From Edaphochlamys debaryana (lineage: Eukaryota; Chlorophyta; Chlorophyceae; Chlamydomonadales), in the NCBI GenBank assembly GCA_016858145.1, contig JAEHOE010000103.1:409406-473405 (forward strand): a stretch of DNA of 64,000 nucleotides, written 5' to 3'. The translations under genes and the position numbers were made by a program. Positions 53,234 to 63,139 of this stretch are shown in pieces. Below the pieces are notes generated by a model that saw nothing but the letters and a program-made list of their open reading frames with translations, had not been told where the DNA came from and searched no databases. Numbering within the stretch: position 1 is the first letter of the stretch; every line of letters begins with the position of its first letter.

Positions 53234-56200
53234 ATGGAAGACCAAGAGCGCCAACATGGCGTTACCGCGTCTGGCTTGAATGCCATCCCCCTGTTCGATC
53301 CGGATCTGCATGATGCACGGCAATGGCTAAACCGCATTGAGCGCCACGCCCAGTTGTTTGAATGGCGTGATGAGGATAAATTGATGGTGGCGTGCTGCCG
53401 CCTGAACTCGGTCGCCCAGATTTGGGAGGCGGGGCTTGGACCAGAGCTAGGAAACTGGGCGTCCTTCAGACGGGCTTTCGTGAACCGGTTCGCCGAGAGA
53501 GAGGACGAGTTGTACAGCCGCCTGGCAAACTGCAAGCAGGGGCGCAAGGAGAGCGTGAGGCGCTATGCGGACCGATATCGGCACCTGTGCTCACAGCTCA
53601 GCATTGATGCAAACGAGGACCCCACATACATGTATAACTTCCTGCGAGGGCTGCAACCCCGCATCCACGCCAAGGTTTACCTGTTGCGGCCACGTGACCT
53701 TGACGCTGCCATCAGCGATGCCATTTATGTGAGCGAGGGTCTGGACCTGGCGAGGGATGATCAAGGGGATGAGGAGGAGGGGGAGGATGTGGGCCGGTCT
53801 GCGCCCAGTCGCAAGGGCCGAGAGGAGGGTCCCCGGTTTGAGCGGGTGAACCCAGCGCCCCGTTACGAGCTTGTGAGGCCCGAGCCACGAAGCGGTGGCA
53901 TGGCACGGGGACGGGACGCGCAAGATCGCCCTCGTGTACGGTGGGATGACCGCCGGGAGCCAATGGGGAGGCGCGAAGACACACGCACCCCACCGCGGGC
54001 GGCACCTCCCCCTCGCCCACCTGCGTCTCCCACCGGAGGGGCTTCAAACGACATTGAGGCGTTGCGGCGGGAGTTCGCACGCCTCTCCGTGAACCTGCAG
54101 GAGATGCAAAGGAGGCAGGAGGGTGGTTACCCGACAAGGCGGGGAGATGACCTGGCGACCATGGTCAGCATGGTGGACGTAGACCACACTCCTCAGGTCT
54201 ACTCCGCGCATGGGGGGCCTCTGCGGGGCCGATTCCCGCGCCTGAGCCCGACACCCCCTCGATACCAGTCGCCACGTTTCCACAACCATCAGGCTCACCG
54301 GGATGAGGTGTACCTGAAGCGGATGGGTGACTTCCCGAACACCACGCTGCCCCGCAAGAGGGTGGCGATTGACCCAGCCAGTTATGTGAATCCTGCTAGG
54401 GCGGGCGGAGCCCGTGAGGGGCGAGCGGGGGGAGAAGAGGAGCGCCCGCATGTGGCGGCACGGCGTGCTATGCCCGCTGGGACAAGGATGGACCCACCTC
54501 CCGCACAGCCCCCGGCCTTCGAAGCCAGGCGGAGCCCCGGCCGCGTGGGGTGGCGGCCGCCACCTCGGGCCGCCGGCGAGACCATGGGCCGCACGCACGC
54601 CATCCCTGCTGGCAACCCGATGGAGGAAGAGGGGAGGGTTGCGGATGAGATCATGCTGAAGGTCAACAAGTTTCCCCTGACCCTGGGGTCAGCGCTGCGT
54701 GTCAACCCTGTCAACGTTTACACAAAGCTAGGTGCTCGGATCCTCAACGTGGCACGTGCCCAGCGCGACAAGGGGGCGGCGGCCGCGCCTTCCCCCGGTG
54801 CGCCAGCTGCGCCCGCGCAGCATGCAGCCGAGATCAACCCGGACTCACCCGACCAAGCTCGGGGCGACCCGATGATTATGCACGCCGACCCTGGGGTGGT
54901 GATGAAGACCACCGCCTTGGAGCCACCTCGGTTCCAGGTGTGCCGGGCAGAGATCCTCCTGGCTGATGCGGAGGGCGTCATGGTCAAGACCCCCAGCATC
55001 ATCGATAGTGGGGCGTCCAACAGCCTGGCGCCGTACCAGACCGTACGGAAGCTACGCCTGCTGCCCAGCATTGAGCCAACCAGTGCCACGTTCCTGTCGG
55101 CGGACGGGAGCAGTGCGAAACCGTCAGGGCGGATTAGGGAGCTTTTCACATCGACAGGGGACATGGTGATCACGATTGACCCATTTGTGAGCCAGGCGAG
55201 GTCGTACTACATGCTGCTCGGCTGCGATTGGCTGAGTCAGGCGCGGGCAACCATTTGCTATGACACTTCACGCCTGTACTACACGAACGACGATGGGCAA
55301 CGTAGCTTTATCCCCATCACCTTCCTGAGGTCTCCCGAGGCCATGATGGTGGAGACCATTCCCGAGGAGGACTCACCGGAGGGGGCCTTGGTGGCGGACT
55401 TCGACCCGCCCCCAGCCGCGGCGGCGGGTGCTCGTACGCAGTCCGCAAGCACCAGCGCACCGGGGGCCGGAGAACCCATGGATGACGGTGACCTCCCGCC
55501 ACTCGTGGAGGACTCTGACGAAGATGAGGACGAGGCTGAGGAGGGCGAGGAAGAAGAGGGGAGTGAGGAGGGCAGCAACTCGGAGAGCAAGGATGACGAT
55601 GGGGATGATGATGCTGGGGCCGGAGGGAGCCCAGGCTCATGGGGGTCGTGGGAGGATAATGAGGATGGGCCGGATCAGGATGACTGGGAGCGGCAAGCCC
55701 AGTCAACGCGCCGACCCAACGTTGAGGTGTATCTCTCACCCTCGGCTGCCGGCCCGGCTCGCTCGGCCGCCAGCCCAAGCGGACGGACGGCGCCTGCGGG
55801 GGAGGGTGAAGGGGCCGTGGCCCAGTTGGGAACGAAAGGGTCGGGGCAGACAGAAAGCCTGCCTAGCCCGCCGACCTTCACCTCGGCGGAGAAGCACCTG
55901 GCAGCAGCCCGGGCCCTCGCTACCCGTGCGTGGGCACGCAACAAGGAAACGCCCCCAAGGGAGGAGCTGAGTAACACGCTGCGGGAGAGGATCAACCCGG
56001 ATCTCACCTCGGCACAAAGGGAGGGGATGTATCAGCTCCTGATGCGCAACCATGACATGTTCGCCTTGACGAACAGCGAGCTGGGGCGCACGACGTGGGT
56101 AACCTGCAAGGTGGATACGGGGGACAGCCCTCCGGTTTACACCCCGCCGTACCGAATGTCACGTGTTGAGATGGCGGCGGTTGATGCGGAGATGGCCAAA

Positions 56201-59200
56201 CTACTGAAGGACGGACTGATCGAGCCCAGCACGAGTGCCTGGGGTTCCCCTGTCATGGTCATCCCTAAGAAGGCTGATCCCGTGGCGGTCACGGCCGACG
56301 GGCAGGATGAGACGAGCAAACCCAAGCCCCCGGCTGAATTCCGGGTGGTGACCGATGCGCGAGCGTGCAATCTGGTCGTCCGCCCGCAGCGCTACCCAAT
56401 GGGGAATATCCAGGACCTGTTGGACACCGCCGCGCCGTCAGGCGGGTCCACTATGATCTACTCCAGCCTGGACCTCAAGGCGGGCTACTGGCAGGTGCCC
56501 ATGCATGATGAAGAGTCGAAAGACAAGCTGACGATTGTGACCCCACACGCCGCGTATCGCCCTACGGTCATGCCCATGGGCTTTCGGAACTCAAGTGCGG
56601 TGTTCAGCCGGCTGATGTCCCTCGTGATGGCGCCTTTGATGCCCGGCTCTCACTACCAAGAACGGGAGGCTGCAAGCGCAGACCGCCCACGCCCTCGCCC
56701 ATGCTGCGTGGCCTTTGCCGACGATGTGCTCACCTTCGCCCCCACGTGGGAGGAGCACTTGAGGGCACTGGAGGACGTGTTTGCATGTCTGCGACTGGCG
56801 GGCTTGCGCGTGGCGCTGAAGAAGTGCAGGCTTGGCATGAAGAGGGTGATCTTTCTGGGACACCTGCTGGACGGAGAGAAGGGCACAGTTGAGCCTGACC
56901 CGCGTAACTTGGCAACGATTGAGCGGCTGCCCGCACCGCGGACGGTCAAGGAGGTGCGCAGTTGGATATCGACGGCGGCATACTACAAGGCGTTCATCCG
57001 CAACTTTAGCCTCAAGGCAAAGCCCCTGTACGAGCTGACGCGCAAGGACCAACCTTGGCAGTGGGGACCGGAGGAGCACGAGGCGTGGAGCACGTTGCGG
57101 CAGGCCCTGCTCAGCACGCCAGTCCTGGCCGCGCCTGACTTCTCCCGGCCGTTCATCATCGCCACGGATTGGAGCAAGCATGCCGTGGCGGCGATCCTGA
57201 GTCAAGTGGGGCCAGATGGGAAGGAGAGGGTGGTGCAGTACGCAAGCAAGAAGATGTCAGGAAGCCAGCTCAACTGGTCCGCAGCGGACGGCGAGTGCTA
57301 TGCCGCCGTCTTCGGCGTGACTCACTTCCGCCCATACGTGTGGGGAACGCGCTTCACCCTCCTCACCGATAGTATGGCGGTGCGGTACTTGATGACCGCC
57401 AAGACGTCCAGTCTGCAGGGCAAGCTCGCCCGCATGGCCCTTAAGCTTATGTCGTACGACATGGACATCCAGCATCGGGCGGGCGAGAAGCATGGGAACG
57501 TGGACGGCCTGAGCCGGCTGGCACACTTGGCGGAGGACAGCGACGATGAGGAGCGCCCGCCTGGGGTGGCAAGTGGAGTGGCTAGCTCAGAACACTGGCA
57601 GGCGGAGGCCACCACGGTGGAGATGTGTGCTGGTGAGGCTCCGAGAGCGGAGCTCTCGCCAGAAATCGAGGTCTACGTCACGAGCCGTATTGCCTCAGCG
57701 CAACCCGTGCGTCGCAGCCTATGTGCGCCGAATCCGCGGCCCTGGCGGCGACCGACGACCCTCTTGCCGAAGTCGCAGCTTCAGGCCAACCAGGCTCTGG
57801 GACGACGGCTTGCGCGGGAGGAGGCGGCAGAGGGGGAGGCCCACCGCAGGGAGAACCTGAAGTTGGACGAGAGGGAACGACGGGCGGGCATGACACACGA
57901 GACTGGGGTCGTCACAGGTCGCTCGAGCATCCGCTCCCATCGCTTCCCCCGGGTGCCCTGGGTGCCAGCGCCCGGAGCACCGCGGCGCCCTGTCGTGGAA
58001 AGAGAGGAGGAGGAGGCCCCGGTGCCCCTCACGCAGCCAGCCCACGCACCTGTGCGCGCCGCCGAGCACGGTGCGGGTGAGGTGGACGGGATGGACATTC
58101 CACAGACTCAACCCGTGGCGCGGGAGGCGGAGGGCCCAGTCCCCATGGAGGGCGATGATGACCGGACGCAGACACCCTCGGGCGGTGAGGAACCAGGAGT
58201 GGTCCCCGTCTATCCGGGAACCGAGCCCCAGTCACCGCTGTGGGCAAGAGGACGCGACCCCGGGGACGGGGAAGGGGGGCAACAGACCAAGCGGCAGCGC
58301 AGACGGAGCTGCCTGCTAACCGGGTTCGTGGACCCAGAGAAGGAGGGCACCTCTGAGAAGCGGGGGCAAGGGTCCCCTGAGGACTGGAACCCCGCGATCC
58401 GGTGCTCCGTGTGCGGTCAAGGGATGCCTGATGACTCCTTGCTTCTCTGTGACTATTACGGGTGTACCCAGGCCTTCCACACTTTCTGCCTCAACCCGCC
58501 CCTGGCCCACGTGCCGCCGGGCATGTGGATGTGCCCAGGCCCACACGCACCGTTTGTGCCGCCGGCCCCAGTGGCCCCCGCAGCCGCTGCGGCCCCTGCG
58601 CCGCCGCAGGCCCCGGTGGCAGCGCCTGGGCCGAGTGACCTGACGACGGAAGGCACCGGCGCAGAGGAGGACAGTGGCGGGTCGGCCCGTGAGAGCCTTG
58701 TGGTGTCGTGGAGGCCTGAGGACGAGGGGGAGGAAGAGGAGGGGGAAGGCATGGGTGAGGATGTGGCTGTGGAGCTGGAAATTGAGGAGGGAGAAGGGGC
58801 GGATGAGGGGGATGAGGCTGGACCCTCGAAACCCCGGGCGGAGAGGTCGCCCTGGGAAGACACGGCCCTGATCCATTACCTGCAAACGGGGCGCTGGAGC
58901 TTCCCCGAAAACATGGGCCTGGAGAGGGCAATCAAGGAGACCAAGAGGATTGAGCGTCGGGCAGAGAACTATATGTGGCTCGAGGGGACGCTGTACAAGG
59001 TGCGGCGCCAGCAGCGACGGCTTCCAGCCGGGGAGATCTCAAAGTGGAAGGTCCCCAAGCCGGCCGAGTGCGCGTCTATTGTGCGCACGGTGCACAGTCA
59101 GGGGCATCAGGGCTTTGACAAAACCTACAGCTCCGTGCAGGCCCGGTTCTGGTGGCCCGGCGTGCGCAAGGATGTGGAAGCCTGCCTACGTCAGTGCCCC

Positions 59201-60526
59201 GAGTGCGCTAGCAACCAGAACAAACTGCTGCGCCATCCTCGGCTTCGCCCCCTTCCGGTCGTACCGATATTGGATACGGTGCACTTGGACCTGTTCGGCC
59301 CGGTGACAAAGACGCCGCGCGGGCATCGTTACTGCTTGGTCATGGTGGACAGCTTCAGCTCTTGGGTAGAAGTAGTGCCCCTGAAGACGAAGAAGGCGGC
59401 GGAGGTCTGGACGGCCTTCTGGCAGAACTGGGTCTGTCGGTATGGCGTGCCAAGGGTGGTGGTGTCAGACCGTGGTACAGAGTTCACGGGCAAGGCCTTC
59501 GCACGCGAGCTGCGCTCCCGCAGCATCAAGCAGTACGTCACGGGCCGGTAGCAACCCGCGTGGCAACGGGAAGGCGGAACGCATGGTGGGGACCTTGCTG
59601 GATTCTCTCCGCAAGTTGATCACCGAGGAGACGAGTGGGATGCCAAGTGCTACGACGCCGCTTATGCTTATCGTACGGCGGCCCACGCCGTCACCAAGAT
59701 GAGCCCTGCTCTGTGCATGTTTGGGCGCGAGCTCACCTTGGCTGTGGAGCTGGCTCCCCCGGCAGACCCGGAGGCCTCGCCGGAGGAAGTTGAGCCCGAG
59801 CAGGTCCGTGTAGAGTGGACGTCCGAGCACTACCAGCTCCTGAGGGCACGGCGAGAGCGCATGGAAGGGTTGGCGGTGGATGCGGAGAAGAGGCACGTTG
59901 AGGCGAAGGAGAGGGCGGAAAGGGAGTATCAGAAGAGGCGGCACCAATCCAAGCCCAGGCAACGAGGGCAGAAGCCCGGCAAGCCGGAAGACGGATCGGC
60001 GGCAGGGGCGGGTCCAGTTAACCCCCTTGGGGAGGAAGTAGTGGCGGCGGCCCGGCAGGCGACTGTGCAGCGGAAGCCGCGCGGTAAGGAGGCGGCCCAG
60101 CCCCCCTTGGCTAAGCCCCAGCAGCGGGAAGGTGCCAACCCGGGCGCCGTACCTACCCAAGCACGCGCGTCAGCCCCGGAGATTGGTCCGGCGGATCAGA
60201 GGCGCGAAGCGCCCGCCGCCGCCGGTGGTGCGCCAGCTGAAGGGGCAGGCCCGAACCCTGGACCTGTGGAAAGGGAGACCGGGGGACAATACAATGTCAG
60301 GCCAGCGCAGGCGCACGAGCTTCGAGGGCTGCCCGACATCCCGCAAGACGCTTTGGTGTGGAAGCTGAAGCGACGGGATAGTAAGATGGCCAAGGACCGT
60401 GAGGGACCCTACCTGTTCCAGTTTTGGCGGGCACCCGACGGCTCCCACGCCATCGTCAAGGACGCGCAAGGGACCATGTTTCCCGTCGCGTCGCACCTCC
60501 TGTTCGTGCCTCGGTCCAGCTTGTAG
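53234..60526 (+). pseudogene. Gag-pol polyprotein with PHD-like finger; local frame break in integrase
   Basis: One frame runs 53234-59551 (2,105 codons) and the same frame resumes to 60526. Order: retrotransposon gag domain (residues about 25-175), aspartic protease (IIDSGASN, about 590), reverse transcriptase ([11 protein letters not shown] about 1076; FADD about 1161), RNase H (IIATDWSK about 1311), a Cys-rich PHD-like finger (CSVCGQG...CDYYGC.QAFHTFC...MWMCPG, about 1725-1770) and integrase with H2C2 finger (VHSQGHQG...CLRQCPEC), first Asp (LDLFGP) and second Asp ([10 protein letters not shown]). A stop at 59549-59551 interrupts integrase. The following stretch with NPRGNGKAERMVG, carrying the third acidic residue, is in another frame until about 59636, after which the first frame resumes through a GPY-type C terminus (EGPYLFQFW). 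No CCHC knuckle was seen in gag. An acidic linker lies at 55500-55620. Confidence 0.88.
58399..58540 (+). other. PHD-type zinc finger within pol
   Basis: Spacing C-x2-C-x11-C-x4-C-x4-H-x2-C followed by an aromatic and a Cys (MWMC) fits a C4HC3 PHD finger. The final Cys of the usual W-x-C-P-x-C is not obvious here (CPGPH), so a His may serve as last ligand. It sits between RNase H and the integrase zinc finger, flanked by Pro/Ala-rich and acidic linkers. Confidence 0.75.
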
Positions 60527-61412
60527 GCAGGGTGCCTGCGGGCGAAGGGCGGGGTGACGGTCGGGACAAGCCGGACACCGACCGAGACAGGGACCTCTTC
60601 CGCCACGACAAGTGGCCATAACTTTGAGTTATCCGACGACGGGAGGCAATCCTTGAGCGAACTGTGCTGTGCTGAGGGGCGCGGTCGCGATGGTCGCAAC
60701 ATCGCACGCCCAGGTGACCGGGAGTCACAGGACACGTGTGGCGCACGGGTTGGAAACGCCCCGTGACTAACCATCAAGTTTCTGGTCAACGCACCAACGA
60801 AAAGTGACAGGCTCCGAACGCGTTGACCACAACCACGGTAGGGTTTGCGACGAAAAAGGGCACGCCGGCAGACGCCGCGTAAGGAAAGCCTTATGGGAAG
60901 TGTAAGCAAGGAAGGAGTGCCGCCCGGCTGCTGAAGCAGAGGGGCAGGGGCGCATATCCTGTGGCAAACCGCTAGGGTCAACGGTCCAACTTCTCACGCC
61001 GGGCCCTACCCGGTCTGCGGCTCCCCTCAATGGGTGCACGTGACACTTCAGAAGACTAAGGATGCGTCGGCTGGGGCAAACGGGCATGGGTGGCGGTGTT
61101 CGCTCTCCAGGGCTGACCCGCCAGCGCCGCCAGCGCCCCCGCGTAGGCGACGCCGGCCCCCATAGCGCCCCGCGGTAAGGTGCCGACTATGGAGTCTGTG
61201 CTGGAGAAGCCTCCAACGCGCAAGCTCACAAGCTCGTGCCGTACGGGCGGTTGGCCAAGCCTGGTGCACAGGTGGCAAATAAACGACCGCCGGAGGAGGG
61301 GGCAACCGAACGCCACCCTTAAACGCCAACACAACCCGGCAACCCGTTACACGCTGCACACGCGACAACATTATTGCCTCTGGAGCGCTGAGGTTTCTAG
61401 CTAACCCGCATC
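60527..61412 (+). other. Untranslated spacer between pol and the extra ORF
   Basis: About 0.9 kb inside the retrotransposon without a recognisable coding frame on either strand. It could hold the promoter or leader of the downstream ORF, but no clear TATA box was seen. Confidence 0.45.
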
Positions 61413-61778
61413 ATGCTTGCTGTCGCCGCCAAAAAGGCTGACGCCGGCCGTAGCGCTAGGGATGCCGGTGTGCATGGGCTCCGCCCGAGCACCGCGCTTA
61501 GGACGTCGGTCCGTGTGCGTGGTTTTGTCAACTACAAGGGAGTGCGCCTGGTGAGGGCCCTCCCGGCGGTGCGCGCCCGGCCCAACGGCAAGCCCAGCGT
61601 CGCGGCCGAGGCCGACAAGGACCCCAAGTCCCTGACTAAGGACTTCATCTATACCGGTACCCAGGTGAGAGACGGAAAAGACCCAGAGCGACGCGCGGGG
61701 ATGAGGGAGTGCACTGCTAGGGTTCAAGCGTCGCACTGCCTGTCACTGCGCCACCGGCCTCACGAGGTCAAGCGCTGA
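61413..61778 (+). CDS. Extra retrotransposon ORF, first part
   Basis: A 121-codon frame 3' of pol inside the element, basic at its N terminus. Its TGA overlaps the next ATG as TGATG (61776-61780). Alternatively it is the first exon of a spliced gene: a phase-0 GTGAGA donor follows ACCGGTACCCAG at about 61664, and a pyrimidine-rich acceptor ending CTAATAAG lies at about 61893, in phase with the downstream frame. No known domain recognised. Confidence 0.5.
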   Translation: MLAVAAKKADAGRSARDAGVHGLRPSTALRTSVRVRGFVNYKGVRLVRALPAVRARPNGKPSVAAEADKDPKSLTKDFIYTGTQVRDGKDPERRAGMRECTARVQASHCLSLRHRPHEVKR

Positions 61779-63097
61779 TGTCCACTAGCGCTTCGACCGC
61801 CATCGGGCGCTTGCGCGCGTCGCGCTCACTGTGCCGCTCCAAGTTGATTGCTGATTCGCGTTCTGCCTGTCGCGCTCCCCCTACCGCTAATAAGACGGCT
61901 GCGGTCAAGTGGCTGCTCAAGAAGCTCAACGTGAGCGGAAGGAGCGTGGTGGCGCTCAACCATCTGGTGTCTCAGATGTCGCTTCAGCTCGCGCGGGCCG
62001 AGAAGGCCCACAGCGATGTCACCAAGGAGAATCTGTCGCTGGCTGAGCTGCTGGGAGTACTCGCGGCGCTGGTCGGCGGGGTCCTGTTCCCGTACGCAGA
62101 CCCCATCATGCTGACTCAGTACATGATGGCCGCCCTGGGCTCTGGGCCGGGCACCGGGGGCCTGTTCTTCGAGGGCGAGATACTGCCCCCCAACGAGGCT
62201 TTCACCACCGTGGTCTCCGGTGTGCAGCGCCTGTCCATGGCCCTGACTGACCCGCGCATTGCGCCCCACATCGCCAAGGTGTTTGACATGGCCCGCTCGT
62301 ACAACACGACCGACACCTTCGCCTCCGCCTTCGAGGACCTCGGCATCTGCGCGCCCAGCTCCGGCAAACCTCCCTCGACGGCCGTCGCCAAGGCCATTGA
62401 GCGGGGCGCATGGGCCACGGCTAAGGCCAACGTGCACCTGCAGTCCCTGATCCCGCCGATCCCGCCCATGCACGCCCCCACGGGCATTGTGTTCGCTGAG
62501 CACCCTCCTCCGCCTCCGCCTCCCCCGCCTAGCGCCTCCTCTCCGGCGACTGACAACGGCGGCGCTCCCATGGACACCAACCTGGGCAACGAGATCCCCG
62601 ACCCCGTGTTCGCCCCCTGCGACCCCGAGACGGTCGAGGCCTTCGGCGCCTTCTCCTCGCCGGACGCTAAGATGTGCGAGCCGCCCGGCTCCCCCACCTG
62701 CTCCGCCGGCCTGGTCCCCATGACTCACGCCCCCTTCAACCCGCTCGAGGAGAGCCCCCGCTCCCTTCGCCACCTCCTTCCCCAGCCCCATGGACTACCA
62801 GGTGGTGCCGCAGATGGACTGCCCGCCTTTCGTGCCGCCGCCGCCGCCCGGCAGCCCGGACTTCGGCGACTCCGGCTTCCCCGACTCCATCCCGGCCCCG
62901 GCAGCTCCCCTCCGCTGGTGATTGTGTTCAAGGGCAAGGTCAAGGACCCCCGCCGGCACCTGCGCGTGGTCCGCTCCATCGGCTCCCGCCGCGTGCGCCT
63001 GGCGACTGACCCGCCCGCGGCGAGCCCGGAGGTCCATGGTCGAGTAAGGGGCGGGTTGATGCAGCGGTCGAGCAACCGCAGCGTGGGTTCTAGCTGA
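61778..63097 (+). CDS. Extra retrotransposon ORF, main part, unknown function
   Basis: A 439-codon frame between pol and the 3' LTR. The first part (to about residue 240) looks like a folded helical domain (KWLLKKLNVSG, LAELLGVLAALVGGVLFPYAD, FEDLGICAPSSG). A Pro-rich stretch near residue 245 and an acidic region follow. The C-terminal piece LVIVFKGKVKDPRRHLRVV is basic. Between about 62758 and 62915 a different frame looks more protein-like (MDYQVVPQMD, PDFGDSGFPDS), so a pair of one-base shifts may be present. I recognise no family; it is not an envelope by its features (no signal peptide or membrane anchor). Confidence 0.6.
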   Translation: MSTSASTAIGRLRASRSLCRSKLIADSRSACRAPPTANKTAAVKWLLKKLNVSGRSVVALNHLVSQMSLQLARAEKAHSDVTKENLSLAELLGVLAALVGGVLFPYADPIMLTQYMMAALGSGPGTGGLFFEGEILPPNEAFTTVVSGVQRLSMALTDPRIAPHIAKVFDMARSYNTTDTFASAFEDLGICAPSSGKPPSTAVAKAIERGAWATAKANVHLQSLIPPIPPMHAPTGIVFAEHPPPPPPPPPSASSPATDNGGAPMDTNLGNEIPDPVFAPCDPETVEAFGAFSSPDAKMCEPPGSPTCSAGLVPMTHAPFNPLEESPRSLRHLLPQPHGLPGGAADGLPAFRAAAAARQPGLRRLRLPRLHPGPGSSPPLVIVFKGKVKDPRRHLRVVRSIGSRRVRLATDPPAASPEVHGRVRGGLMQRSSNRSVGSS

Positions 63098-63139
63098 CGG
63101 GACGTGCAGCCCCCGCAAACTACCCCAGCGTTGTACAGC
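63098..63139 (+). other. Short segment before the 3' LTR
   Basis: A polypurine tract would be expected here. Only a mixed GACGGGACGTG and then pyrimidine-rich sequence is seen, so no convincing tract was identified. Confidence 0.3.

Noticed and set aside
61413..63097. Envelope-like gene
   Set aside because: No signal peptide, membrane anchor or Cys pattern of an envelope protein is visible in the extra ORF.
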